DNA of 64,000 nt, from contig OW121846.1 of the NCBI GenBank assembly GCA_933228895.1, positions 109,199,054 through 109,263,053 of the forward strand. The letters are read 5' to 3'. The notes below the pieces were generated by a model. It saw nothing but the letters and a program-made list of their open reading frames with translations, was not told where the DNA came from and did no database searches. Source of the DNA: Platycnemis pennipes (Eukaryota > Arthropoda > Insecta > Odonata > Platycnemididae). A program made the position numbers and the translations under genes. Shown here piece by piece: positions 21,491-32,705 of the stretch (positions are counted from its first letter, which is position 1; the number at the start of each line of letters is the position of its first letter).

Positions 21491-21828
21491 CTACCAGAGT
21501 TTACGAACAGAAGGCATTTTCTCACGGTTAAGCATGATGTTTTCCACAATAGTAATCAATGATGTGGAAAATTGTGAAAAATCTCCAGTTATGGATCCAT
21601 TGTATGTCAGTGATATGGCAATATTGCCCGTGGGCCATCGAAACTCTTCAGTGTCTCCCATCTCATCCAGCTTACATTTAAGAAAATGGAAAACTAGCTG
21701 AAAGAATTGGCCATTGTTACTCTGCAGGAAAGACAAAGTTTGAACACTTTCACTGGTTAAGGGGACACAATAACTATGTGTTAACATGGTTATGCTAACA
21801 GTGTCATGATTGGGTGCCACATATCGTC
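21491..21828 (-). CDS. Unidentified exon-like ORF inside the last MTMR14 intron
   Basis: A polypyrimidine-rich acceptor (actccatttcag) is followed by an uninterrupted frame of about 112 codons to TAG at 21491. It reads RYVAPNHDTVSITML..., then a GDTEEFRWPTGNIAISLTYN block, and ends NREKMPSVRKLW. The composition looks like real protein, with mixed hydrophobic and charged residues and no low complexity. I cannot name the family. The missing 5' end and the acceptor suggest a terminal coding exon, either of a gene nested in the MTMR14 intron or of a captured or pseudogene fragment. A LINE remnant in the opposite orientation starts close by. Confidence 0.4.
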
Positions 21829-21849
21829 CTGAAATGGAGTAAGTCTTGG

Positions 21850-23915
21850 AGGGAGGGGGGAGGGAGTAAGGGAGAAGGCCGATTCTGATCTACTCAAGCA
21901 GTTGGAAAGCATGATAAACTATGATGAGACGACTACCAGGCAGAGAAATATCCATCATAAGATTTCTCTGCGGGACCACCAGCTGTCCCAGTTGAATGGC
22001 AAAGTAGATATGATTCTGACGGAAACGACCAGCCTCTGGGAAATAAGACTGCGTGGTGTATGCTGCCGCCACACTGTTGGCCCCTCCCAGAGTGTCTGCC
22101 ACTTGGGAGACTAAAGCAGCGAATAGGCTTAAACAGCTTAATGCCAAAATTACGCTAGGAAGTCAACAGGTGTCGAGATTTCAGGGTGCGATGGATTACC
22201 TTTCCTCCGGTCTGGCCTTTACGCCTTAGGTCAAGCGCATTGCACGTGCAATCCGTAGAGACCACCACACACTAAACAAATGAGTGCCTTAAGCAACACG
22301 AGGTGGATAGTGTGTGGGCACTTACAACGGCATGGAGGAAGTTGGTCAAGAGGACCAACGCCAGGAAAGAGAACTCCACCTTTCCTTTCAGCTGTCCCGT
22401 CTCTTCCGACCCCCACAACCTGTTGTCCAAACACCACCAACTGTCCCGGAGGTGGAACGTTTTTGGAAGGACATCTACGAGACGAGGAAGCCATTCAACA
22501 AGGGTACTCCAGCTAATGCCCACTTTAAAGAGTTTTTCGACCGCCACCTAGCAGATATGGATCATCCCATCTCAGTCACGGAAAGTGATGTGAAGAAGGC
22601 CTTCTCTGGCAAGAAGAACTTCACTGCTCCAGGAATGGACACAGTGAATAACTTCTGGTGGAAAAAGTTCCCTTCCACACACAAACACCTTGCCAGAATC
22701 TTCACATCATTCCTGTCAGGGACGGAGCCAATTCCGTCCTGGCTGACTGAGGGGCGAACGGTTTTAATACCGAAAAAGGGAGACTTGTCTGATCCGAAGA
22801 ACTACCGCCCTATAACCTGTCTCAACACTGTATATAAGGCGTTCACTTCCATCTTGAACGACCTTATCCTCCGCCACATCCAACCGGTATGGGAGGAAGT
22901 GTAAGAGCAGTGGGGCTTGATGAAAGGTATCTCGGGATGCAAGGACAACCTGCTCATTGATAGGTGTGTGAGCCAGGAAGCTTGTCAATACAAGCGTAAC
23001 CTGTCAATGGGCTGGGTGGACTATAAGAAGGCTTTTGATACCACCTCTCATGAGCTGATTATAGCCATGCTGAGGTTCATGAAAGTCTACCCAGAGGTTG
23101 TGTCCTGCATCGAACGCGTTACCACTGTGGAAAACGTGCTTTGCCATACCATCTGGCAAGAGGACTGCCTACACAGATTTGGTTACATACCACCTTGGCA
23201 TTTTTCAAGGCGATAGCCTTAGTCCCCTTCTGTTCTGTTTATCTCTCCTCCCACTGTCCGTTCAGTTGAGACGAGGTAGGGGATATATGTGCGGTGTCCC
23301 ATCAAAAAGGGAGCATAAGGTCACCCATCTTTTCCATATGGATGACCTGAAGCTTTATGCTTCAAGCACAAAAGACCTGCACTTGGCATTTGACACCATA
23401 CGCAGATACAGTGAGGATACAAGGATGGAATTAGGATTCGACAAGTGCACAACCATCCATCTGGCGAAAGGAAATATTTCGGAAGACCAGGAAGACGTGC
23501 AGCTCGTTGACGGAAATGCTATTTGTCATCTTGATAATGAAGCGTATGAATATCTCGGCATTCCCCAGCACCAGATGCAGGAGGGGAGAGCAGTGAAGGA
23601 AAGGCTTACAGCCAAATACAGGCAGACTCTCAAGCGAATCTGGAGCTCTGACCTGTCTGGCAAGAACAAGGTTCTAGCGACCAACACCATCGCGGTTCCA
23701 ACACTGCTCTCCACACCTTCGGTTGCATCAAATGGAATCTCAAGGAGCTGCAAAACCTCGGCAGGAGAACGAGGAAAATGATGACCATCTATCGTAGTCT
23801 TCTGTCACCAGATTGTATCTCCCGAGAAAGCTAGGTGGTAGAGGGCTGATAAACCTGGAGTGCCTTCATGACAGAGTAGTCCTGAATACAGCGTGCCGCG
23901 TTAGGCTGTCCCAAA
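21850..23915 (+). pseudogene. R2/R4-like non-LTR retrotransposon (LINE), decayed ORF
   Basis: Frames from about 22130 onward give, in order, an RLKQLNAKI stretch, PTVPEVERFWKDIYETRK, reverse transcriptase blocks (APGMDTVNNFWWK, EGRTVLIPKKGDLSDPKNYRP, WVDYKKAFDTTSHELI, GIFQGDSLSPLLFCLSLLPL), the catalytic block HLFHMDDLKLYA, and finally LGGRGLINLECLHDR near 23830. The style is that of single-ORF site-specific LINEs of the R2/R4 group. Breaks: an in-frame stop after the WEEV block (near 22902), a frame change between about 23100 and 23200, and another after 23700. The usual Tyr before MDD is His. No terminal poly(A) or target site could be fixed. The LINE is dead and sits in the MTMR14 intron in opposite orientation to the gene. 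Confidence 0.85.
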
Positions 23916-24163
23916 AAAACATTTTTTTTTAATTTCAAAATCGTCAATCGGATTTCGATGAGCCTCGGGTATACAAGGATAGGCAAAAAAAGATTTTTGA
24001 AAAATGTTAAATAATTAGTTAGCGAGAGGCACCTAAATACCAACACCCTTAATTTGTCATACGATTTCGCGAAAACTGCCAAAATAAGGGTAATCAGGGT
24101 ATGTTATGACCCATAGGGCAAAAATTTCGTCGGTTTTTGCGTATCTTTCACCGTTTAGGCTTT

Positions 24164-24262
24164 GCGGCCCGCGCAGCCTGGCGCCAAGAGTGGCGCTAAG
24201 CGATGCGGCCCGCGCAGCCTGGCGCCAAGAGTGGCGCTAAGTGATGCGGCTCGTGCGACGCG
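24164..24262. repeat. GC-rich 41-bp tandem repeat
   Basis: Units start with tgcggcccgcgcagcctggc at 24164 and 24205, with a degenerate third start at 24246. Each carries the palindrome tggcgcca. The array stands out by GC content from its AT-rich surroundings and is followed by a short (ct)n run near 24345. Confidence 0.95.
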
Positions 24263-24837
24263 GCGCAACAGACGGCTGAGGCCGTCCCCCTCCCCATCCT
24301 CCTCACCTACGGTCGCCCACCATGCTCACATGCTTTCAGTGACTCTCTCTCTCTCTCTCTCCGAAATTCAGATTTTGAACTTGTTTGGTAGACCAAATCA
24401 TGTCGGCACGTATTGTAAGCAATCTTAACTTTATTTTGGAAACTCATTACAAATTAATTAACGTACTGAGAAAATTATTCAACAAAGCCTAAACGCTTGC
24501 AATTCCACTTTGTGTGTTGGTGTGTAATTGTGCACAAGCGCGTGTATATTATGGACAGAGTGGTGTGTGTGTGAGACTGTGAAAATGGCGCCAAGAAGGC
24601 GGTCAGAGAGGGCCCGAGAAATCTTCGCCCTCGGGATAAAAGAGAAATCTGAATTCTCGGACACCAAACGCCTACCGACATTGCGTGATCCACTTGCGTT
24701 ACTCTATGCTATTTACGTTACTCTTGCAGCAACTACCCTTATTTCCAACGGAGAGAACCTTGAGGATTGTACACTGAGTCCGTTGACGATGCATTGAGCT
24801 CGCAACCAGGCGCGCTCCGATATTTGTGACAAAATAA

Positions 24838-25392
24838 AGGAGAATATGAAAAAGGACGCACCTCTGATTGTTCACTTTGACGGGAAAATACTGCCAGACC
24901 TCACAAGGGAAGGAAAGGTTGACAGAGTCGCCGTTCTTTTATCAGGAGGTAATTAATGAGTACTTAAATTATTCAACCTCATTCTACACTTCAAAGGTAA
25001 TTTCGTAAGACATTTCATTTTTTATTTCCACAGGGGAAAGTGAGCAACTGCTGGGTGTACCTAAAGTTTCATCTGGGACCGGGAAACTGGAAGCTGAGGC
25101 TATCTTCAACCTCCTTTCTACATGGAACCTAACGTCCATGGCAAGGGGCGCGGTTTTTGATACCACGTCCGTCAATACTGGTATTCATAACGGCGCTGCG
25201 GCTTGCCTTGAACGTTTATCGAAAAGAACGCTACTACACTTGGCCTGTCGCCACCATGTGGCAGAAATCGTGCTCAAGGCAGTGTTCGAACACTGTTTGG
25301 GCGCTGCAAAATCTGCAGAGGAGTCAATTTTCAATTTTTTCCTCAAGAAATGGCCCAGGATTTTTTGTAGTTTAACCCATATCATAATATAG
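24838..25392 (+). pseudogene. DNA-transposon transposase remnant with a canonical intron
   Basis: The translation reads DAPLIVHFDGKILPDLTREG and VDRVAVLLSG, then a GT-AG intron at 24949-25033, then GESEQLLGVPKVSSGTGKLE, GAVFDTTSVNTGIHNGAA, LLHLACRHHVAEIVL and KKWPRIF. Joining at the splice sites keeps the frame. I recognise this as a family repeated in many invertebrate genomes: a DDE-type, probably hAT-related, transposase with an FDTT(S)xNTG block and a CRHH block. I cannot give it a family name. An open frame at 24585-24797 (starting MAPRRRSERAREI) could be its N-terminal exon, but a stop separates the two. The remainder of the transposase after 25392 is missing. Confidence 0.7.
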
Positions 25393-26024
25393 ATAAAGTA
25401 ATTAAATAAGAAATAATTGATAAATTAAATTAATTAAATATGTAGTTTTATTGGTAGTACGAGACTCTCTTTGTTTGTTAAGAAAGATAAACTACTTTTT
25501 GATTGAACACCCTCTTTCTAAATTAGCATTTTCATGAAAAATTACAAATTCTTCTACAAGAGGAACTTAAAGAACCTACTGGCTAAAGTCTTCAGCATTC
25601 AACCACTGTTCTTGGAATGATGATTTTCTACGTTAATATTTTTTGCCATGCTTTTCTACTTTAAGTCTCAAAGCCTCAATTTTCTGTTCACTTAGAATCA
25701 GAATGTAACATTTTTGTACCGGTAGACTATATAGAAAAAAGTGAAATCATAACAGTCTTTAGAGTCCTACACCATCTTTTTCTAACAAAAATTAATGTAA
25801 TAAAAATCCTAATTCAAGTAAGCGCATCCTGAATATATATAACTAACATCAACAATTAGATTTCTCAAACAATTATAGAAAAGTTTGTAAAAAATATATT
25901 GCAAAGCCTACCAGAAATTCAACTCACATTATACTTACAGTAAAGTATCTGATCACATCAAATGTGCAGTTAAAAGAAACATTATAAGTTCATTTTCATG
26001 AATAAAGAAATTATTTTCCAATTA
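25393..26024. other. Intron sequence, nothing recognised
   Basis: AT-rich sequence between the transposase remnant and the piggyBac element. No ORF, repeat or terminal structure seen. Confidence 0.5.
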
Positions 26025-27734
26025 TTAACCCTTTCAATGCGGCACCATATGATGGTACCTTTGCCGGTGTCGGAACATGTTTTTTTGCCTAATTCTATTT
26101 AGTTTGCCAAATTTAAGCATAACATACATATAAATTGCATGTACTTGCCTTTTTTCATCTCTTTTTAAAAATTTTTTTTATGACATTCAGGAATGTCATC
26201 CGCTCCTGGCGAAGTTGCCCGACTTATGCAACCCGCACAACAGATGCTGTGATTCGTTTCTTTTGCGAAATTTTAGAGGAAAGCTTCAAATTATCGTCTT
26301 TTTTAAGTTCAGTAGGAGGTTAATGGTTGCGTTTATCTAAGCAAAGAAGTTTTCGTACAGGTATTTGTCTGCTTATATTTTAAATTTTGATTTTTGTTCT
26401 GTAAGAATGCATATAATTTGTATTTATCTTGATCGCATTTTTTTGCTGTAAATATTTCGGCTTTGAGTTGAGTTATATGAAGATGAAATGTGTTCTCTAT
26501 TCGTAATGGTTAAATACATTTTACTCGGTAGTGTTTTAAATTTTCCTTCTTGTACTCCTTAAATTTTCCTTTCCTAATGTACAAGAAAAAACCTCATATC
26601 TCTAGGCGCTGCAAAGATTTTGCCTCCATGAAAGACACTAACAACTATAAAATTATATTGATCGTAGCTCAGGCAGCAGCACTATCACTAGAGTTCTACG
26701 CGCCAGCCTAACTGCATATTCTGGTTCCTATTTACCATAATATAATTAGTGATCACGCCAAATTATTTTGGAATCCCATGCTATCACTCGTCCGCTTGGT
26801 TTCACCCGCTCGTAGTATGCCTGAGAATTTGTCATGGCAGACATTCTGCCGTTGTCCCTATGAAAAACCCACTGATATTACATTAGTCTCCTTGGAAAAA
26901 TCCGTCCTCGGTAAAAAGGTTTATGAACTGCTTAGTGACTCGGTCTATTGTACCCTTGTACCCTTTCTGTTGTCCTATCCCCTGCCTCTCCCCCCTTCGA
27001 GTCTCACTTGACGCTTCCTTTTCCCCAACCCCTGTCAAGCCACCACTTTCTTTCCCCTCCTCTAGTGGTTCCTTTTCTAACCCCTGACCATCCAAATTCC
27101 TGTTCCTTCTATCTCTTTTCCTCAATTTCATTGTTCACTTCCTTTTTTTACCCATTTAGAACAACGAGTTCTCTGAATTTTAAGCTCGCGTATACACTTG
27201 AGAAATATGGAACTGTAATGAACTCAGGGAGCTACGTTGACTTACTAGCGATTTTCAATATTGGATAAATATTTGCATTACTTACAATAATAATAAATCA
27301 ATCCGATGTGCATTGGATAAACTGTATGCAAAAATGCTCGATGCAGTACAGTATTCTTCCAAACGTAAGATCTCACAAATGTATGTATACATACATTTAC
27401 ACATGCATTCAAACATAGCAGTTTTGAAAAATACAATGGTACACAGTAAAAAAATGAAAATAGTATTATGAAAAATAAGTCTATAACAGCAATGGTAAAA
27501 GAGATGTCACCAATAATTAAATGAATTACAATATTTGCTACAGGAAAAATGTCTTTACGGAAAACCTTGAAAGTCATGAATTATGAAATATTACAATAAA
27601 GAAAACAAAATATTTACAGACTAAAGAATGAATCTAAACCTAATACCTTATAAGATTTATTATATTGGAATCCACAATTATGCAAACAAAAATCCTACGA
27701 GAATAGATTTTCACGAAAACTAAAATATTTTTAA

Positions 27735-29148
27735 GAAATTCCTGAAAGCAAGGGTGCAAGCAAAGTCACGGCTCGCCCTCAGAGTCAGGACAAATGTACA
27801 CCACAGATTTCCTCACTCCCTTTGAGTGGCATACTCTGCACCTCTTCTGCTGTTTTTCCCTTTCTCCCAAACAGCTGTTATAGCGGGGAAGTGGGCGAGA
27901 CCCCTTTTTGGTTGCGGAAAAGCAGTCAAGGCCTTTGTCCTACTGGAAAGTAAGGACTCAACTCAAACCTAAAAGCATAAAGGCTCTTTTTATTCCAGCT
28001 ATATTTGTTATAAAGCATATAGCTGTTCACCAGCATAATCGGAATATTTGGATTCCTACCTTCTTATACCACCTAAGCGTTTTGTGCTCACAGGTGTAGT
28101 ACGACAACAGCTGGTCGCAATAATCCACCCCCCCCTCCCCCCATAAACTTATTCTATGCAGCTACGGCTTCTAGTTTTCCCCTGACTGGTCATGAAGTTG
28201 GTGCAAAGTTGCTTCCAAACTCTAAAGAAAATAATGCAACGTCTGTCTTGTCTTTCCATCGAAAGACGCAAATTCCATACTTATTCCAGCGAGTAATGAC
28301 CTCTCCCTTTGGAAATTTTCGGCCGAAAACCCCTTTAACATTTTCTTTCCAGTTCGCTCGCAGGGTTCCTGTGCAGTACGTTTCACTTGAAAGCAGATCC
28401 CTAGTTAAACGTACATTGTTATAATAATTGTTCAGATAAACACTGTGTCCATTATGCTTTAAGTTCTCTAAACGTTTATGCACAACTTGATCTCCATGTC
28501 CTTGTCCACCCAACTCATCATATCCGGAGCTCGCGTAAATAATCAAGCGGTGGACTAACCCTGCAGGTTCACAAAGCATATACATTTTTATGCCATGCTT
28601 GTGTTTTTTACCCTGAAGGTATTGGCGAAAAACCAAGCAGCCTCTACAGAGTAGCATCGACTCGTCGATGCACAATTCCCTTCCCCCATCGCCTCCTGGA
28701 AGCAGTTTAGAAGTATAGTTTAGTCCCCTGCCACACACCTATACGGTGTCTTGCAGGGTATTATGTAGATGTAGAGGTAGAAGGGATCTTATTTTATATA
28801 GATGATCTCTGGGAGCAGGATCATTCTCATCAGAATTTTTAGCAAAGTGCAGTGCATACAATATCCCTAGAAAATGATCCCTCGTCATCGAATCCCGGAA
28901 TATTTAAAATCGAAAAATATCGATGTTTTTCAATAATCGGACATCCGGTTTGTTTTTATTGTCCCCATGTGGAAGAGCAGGCCCAACCAAACATTATACT
29001 CCTCCCTATCCAATGGCTTCCAGTCCGTTATCCTCCCTCTAGGAAATGGGTTGTTCAAAAATATGCACTCCGCATTCCTCTCCGTCTCCCGAAGAATAAG
29101 GACATTAACCTCATCGTTAAACACCAAAATACTGACGAAGAATAACAC
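27735..29148 (-). pseudogene. PiggyBac transposase, inactivated
   Basis: Minus-strand pieces in the expected order: ITDWKPLDREEYNVWLGLLF near 29010; a DHLYKIRSLLP segment near 28790; the catalytic-domain frame at 28190-28738 with CIDESMLLCRG (first Asp) and GTLRANWK; VDYCDQLLSYYTCEHKTLRW near 28110 (third Asp); and a C-terminal Cys-rich domain near 27750-27880 (KRCRVCHSKG, YICPDSEGEP, CLHPCF). Damage: a frame break after the SDY block, a TAG before 28738, a frame change near 28180, stops near 28050, and a TGA inside the Cys-rich domain. In addition, the block that normally reads D-N-F/Y-Y carries Asn for the catalytic Asp (YLNNYYNNV). The copy cannot transpose itself. Confidence 0.9.
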
Positions 29149-29449
29149 GCTACACTGACAATCAATTGGTAAAACACGAATGCCAGTAGTAGTTCAGTAG
29201 TCACATGTAACACACAAAAAAATAACGTACATCGGAAAATATCACTCTGAAAGTACAGCGAAAAAGTCGCAAAAACTCATAAAAATCGTAAAAATGCAAA
29301 AAACTGCAGAAAAGCCAAAATTTGGTGAAACCAGAAACGAAGCACACGACAGGACGGCCGGAACCCAACTGCAGAGCGGAGAAAAGAAAGCACTCCATAA
29401 CAGCCACGCGTAGTTCCGTTATAGCCATTCAAAAGGATCCCAAGGGCAT

Positions 29450-29507
29450 GACTGCCCTGGCTGTCATCCGCGCCGGCGGCTGGGAGCGGATGACAACCAG
29501 GGCAGTC
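29450..29507. repeat. Subterminal hairpin of the piggyBac right end
   Basis: 22-bp arms at 29450-29471 (gactgccctggctgtcatcc and two further bases) and 29486-29507 are reverse complements with one mismatch, separated by a 14-bp GC-rich loop. It lies about 16 bp inside the TTAA-flanked end, where piggyBac elements often have transposase-binding internal repeats. Confidence 0.85.
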
Positions 29508-29527
29508 ATCCGCATTGAATCGGTTAA

Positions 29528-29880
29528 TCAAATCCTTGAATGCTTTCAAATTCTTTTTTAGAAACAAAAAAAATTTTTAATGCGGCCAAGAGATCCCATT
29601 TATGGAATATCCGTGGATTCCATTTTTAAGACGAAAAAATTATTATAGAATATTTCAAGCTGCTAAACTAGTAATTTTGCAATGTCTTATTAACAATAAC
29701 CTTTGAAATGAAATTTGAGAATTTTCTTCTCCTATGAAGAGGTTGTGTAACTCTGATCTTGAAATGAAATTAGAATTTCTTCATGCTACTATAAACAAAA
29801 TTTAAAAAAAGTCTCGGATTTTTTCCCCATGGGTTTGCAAGAAAAAAGTAGAATGACATGTGAGGAAAATGTATTCTCCT
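29528..29880. other. Intron sequence, nothing recognised
   Basis: AT-rich stretch between the piggyBac right end and the SINE cluster. Confidence 0.5.
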
Positions 29881-29894
29881 AAATCAGGTAAGCC

Positions 29895-29990
29895 GACAAT
29901 AGCAGAGTGGGGTAGTGGACTGCAGGTAATGAAGTTCGATTCTTATCGCTGTTTAAAATTTTTCTTTCAACCATTGAATAAAAAACTTTA
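29895..29990 (+). repeat. tRNA-derived SINE, copy 1
   Basis: An A-box-like segment (atagcagagtggggtagtgg) and a B-box-like segment (gaagttcgattctt) are followed by cgctgtttaaaatttttctt. The part from the B box onward matches the reverse complement of about 30735-30800, which argues for a dispersed family rather than chance. Confidence 0.55.
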
Positions 29991-30262
29991 TCATCCTTCA
30001 TTTCCAACCTTTTTGCGTGGATACTGACTTTTTTGTACTTCTATCGTTTAAACTACATTTACAAATGCGTCACTCCAAAATATATTGTAAAGTTAACATA
30101 ATGATTACACGATTTAATTCTGCAATAAAAAATTTTACCAATCCTTTCACTAATGCCAAATTTTATTATTTTTTAAATTATAAATTCACATGAAATTTCT
30201 GATAATCTACTTTTTTTAACTGCCTACTTGCATTGCCCTAGGAATACAGCATAGACTGTATT

Positions 30263-30345
30263 CCTAGACAGTGTTAAGGATCGAACTCGCGACCTGCAGT
30301 ACACTAGTCCTCATTTTTAACAACTACGCTATCATAGGTTCACGG
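30263..30345 (-). repeat. tRNA-derived SINE, copy 2
   Basis: On the minus strand an A-box-like tgatagcgtagttgttaa precedes ggtcgcgagttcgatcctta, which contains an excellent polymerase III B box (GTTCGATCC). No CCA-adjacent acceptor stem closes, so it is not a functional tRNA gene. Confidence 0.65.
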
Positions 30346-31145
30346 GAATCTGGCAAATGTAGGCGACCTGCGTGGCATTCGGCTTTATTTTTTTTCTCGC
30401 ACATCCATAAGGAGAAAAAAGTCACGACGAGTATTTTTTTATTTTGTTTTGGTTACAACCTCTCCTTGTCAGTATCTACCATACGTACGTACCTTCCATT
30501 CGCGCGGCCCATCGATCACTAAGCCGAGAAATTTAAAATCTCCGATCCAGATCTGAATTTTTACTGTCTTCGGATATGATTTCAGTAGCGAATGAAATAA
30601 AAGACCCGTGGATCCAACCCGACCATCCTTAATTTATTAATGGTACATTTGTAAATCTAATTTAAACAACAAAAGTATAATCAAGTGAGTATTCAGATGT
30701 AATGGTTTAAAATTGAAGATGATAACATTTTCGATGCAATGACTGAAAGAAAAATTAAATTGCGATACGGATCGAACTTCGCACAGTAAACTAGCTCTCG
30801 TTGTCAGCCTGATCCCGGCGAATGTAGGCTACCTGCGTGACATCCTACGTAATTTTACCCGCGATACCGGGGTAATGGGGAAAAGTCATATTTCTTTATT
30901 TTGCTTCTAGTTGCATGGGAACATTTTCATCTAATTTCGTGACCTGAGTTACACATCCTCTTCTTGTCAATATCTACTGCACCTACATTCCACTCACAGG
31001 GCACTTCGATCGCTAAGCCGCGAAAATTTAAAATCTACGATCCGGATCCGATTTTATACCGTGTCTTTGGATCCGAATCCGGAACAGAGTAAAATGAAAG
31101 ATCCGCGGATCTTTGGATCCAACGGATCCGATCCGGCCATCACTA
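30265..31145. repeat. Diverged direct duplication (about 0.4 kb units) containing SINE copies
   Basis: 30265-30645 and 30765-31145 share the same order of segments: the B-box region, aatgtaggcgacctgcgtg/aatgtaggctacctgcgtg, a TTT-rich stretch, aagccgagaaatttaaaatct/aagccgcgaaaatttaaaat, and a GATCC-rich tail. Divergence is considerable, so either the duplication is old or two copies of the same composite SINE inserted side by side. SINE copy 3 (minus) has its B box at about 30769-30785. Confidence 0.65.
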
Positions 31146-31353
31146 CACGTTAGACATATGTTTGCGTATCATGGGCTTAGTCCGATGTGCAATGAATGAG
31201 AACTAAGGGCACTAGACGTGACGCTGAAGGCATCCGTTCGACGGTTGAACAGTTGAACGTCTCCGATCCACACAGCGCTGACGATACATTGAGCCTAACT
31301 ACTTTTCCGTCGCTTATTTATTCATTCATACCAACAGCAAATCCATATCTTAA

Positions 31354-32521
31354 CACGTTCACTGCGGCGTGACCCACCGGTGGGTCACGCAGATGCGTCT
31401 AGCACCGCGGCCATAAAATTCTGTGAATTGTTGTAACTTGCGAGGAGTATTGTGAGAGTAGGAATCGAGAACTTCTCAAGTGATTTCACCCAGAGGTTAG
31501 TCACTGTTCAAATAATAGACTACTATGTAACACTTAGTGTGACCCACCGGTAAGTCATGCCGCCCCTCCTGAAACTATTTTCAGCGTGAGCGGTGTGGCC
31601 CACCGGTGGGTCACGAACAAATTTACATATTAGCGTATTATATCCAAAATACGTTAATTTTTTGCTTTCTTTTTGTTTTTTTTTCATGTTTATGTGATTT
31701 TTATACATAAGGATGAACAATTCTCGATATAGTAAAACATATCAACTTATTAAAAATAATGAAAATGTTTAGGAAAATATTTTCTCCTCAACCTCTTGGC
31801 TGTCCGTCAGTTGCTCGTAAACTGAACAGTCCGCACTGCACTCATCCGGCTGTGTGAGAGATTGACTCTCTCTCTTCCCTTCCCCCCCCCACCCCCCTCT
31901 ACGAAAGGGCAATTGGGAAAGAGTCGCGTACCGTTCTTGAGCCAATCCCTCAGTGGTGGATGAGTGACCGTGCCCTTGCCGGGTGAACGTCTTCCGAAAT
32001 GCAGACACTACTTTTTTCTGAGTGAGACAAACCACTATGTACTCTTTCCAAAGGATCCCCCTTCCCTTTTCTCATAGTGTGAGCAGGGCTGGGGAATCGG
32101 TATGCATGGACGGGCATCTACGTCTCACAGACGAGCGCGAACATGGGCAGGCGCAATAAACAGAGATGGGTGGGAGTCTCCTGGGTTTTCCAAACGTCAG
32201 CAAATCTTTACCACATGCATTGTATTGTTGCCCCTCTCTTCCCCCATCCCACGCCAGGGTCTAGAAGATAGCCCCACGTGGCCGGTAGAGGGGTGGGCTG
32301 GGGGCGAAGCTGGGACTAGCCTCCCCCAGCCTTCCTCTAATCTCAGGAAAAAGCTGAGTGTTGCCACTTCAACCACCATCCCTCGGCAGTGGCCAGAAGC
32401 TCGGAAGGACTGTGACCCACCGGTGGGTCACACCGCCCATGCAAAAGGCTGAGTGTGACCCACCAGTGGGTCACGCCGCGCTGTGAGGGGTAGGGCTTTA
32501 AACAGCTCCACAGTGAACGTG
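31354..32521. mobile_element. TTAA-flanked nonautonomous element with repeated perfect palindromes
   Basis: TTAA at 31350-31353 and 32522-32525 encloses cacgttcactg... and its inverse ...cagtgaacgtg, so this is a 1168-bp piggyBac-type MITE or deletion derivative. GTGACCCACCGGTGGGTCAC, a perfect 20-bp palindrome, lies close to the left end and recurs intact or with one or two changes near 31540, 31594, 32410 and 32453. These copies cluster towards the two ends. The interior has no transposase; a 116-codon open frame at 32102 has no domain I recognise. Confidence 0.75.
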
Positions 32522-32589
32522 TTAAAGTCATCGTTATTTATCCTATTTATAAAATAAGGACTTTTGGTCTTGAATTAAAGAATTTTTAA

Positions 32590-32705
32590 AATTCCCGACT
32601 CAGACCAGAAAATCACGAATAATCCACGAACAATTCCCTGCATTGAAAATTCACGAATAATTCCCGATTTTCCAGGTTTTCCCGGTCAGTGGACACCCTG
32701 TCTAT
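32590..32705 (-). repeat. Terminal fragment of a hAT-like element
   Basis: On the minus strand the sequence starts cagggtgtccactgacc and continues with repeated short tracts such as cgggaattattcgtga. It resembles the terminal sequence of the hAT-like element at 55321-57663 (cagggtgtccagaagtgg...). No partner end was identified. Confidence 0.5.

Larger units (their letters stand above)
26029..29523 (-). mobile_element. PiggyBac element, full-length but decayed
   Basis: TTAA at 26025-26028 is followed by CCCTTTCAATGCGGC. On the opposite strand, TTAA at 29524-29527 is followed by CCGATTCAATGCGGATGAC. TTAA target sites and C-rich terminal repeats are diagnostic of piggyBac. A transposase remnant on the minus strand fills 27735-29148, inside these ends. 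The element is about 3.5 kb. The motif GTCATCCGC occurs near both ends (26194; 29463 and as inverse copies), consistent with internal repeats of one element. That the two ends belong together is an inference from TIR similarity and content. Confidence 0.6.
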
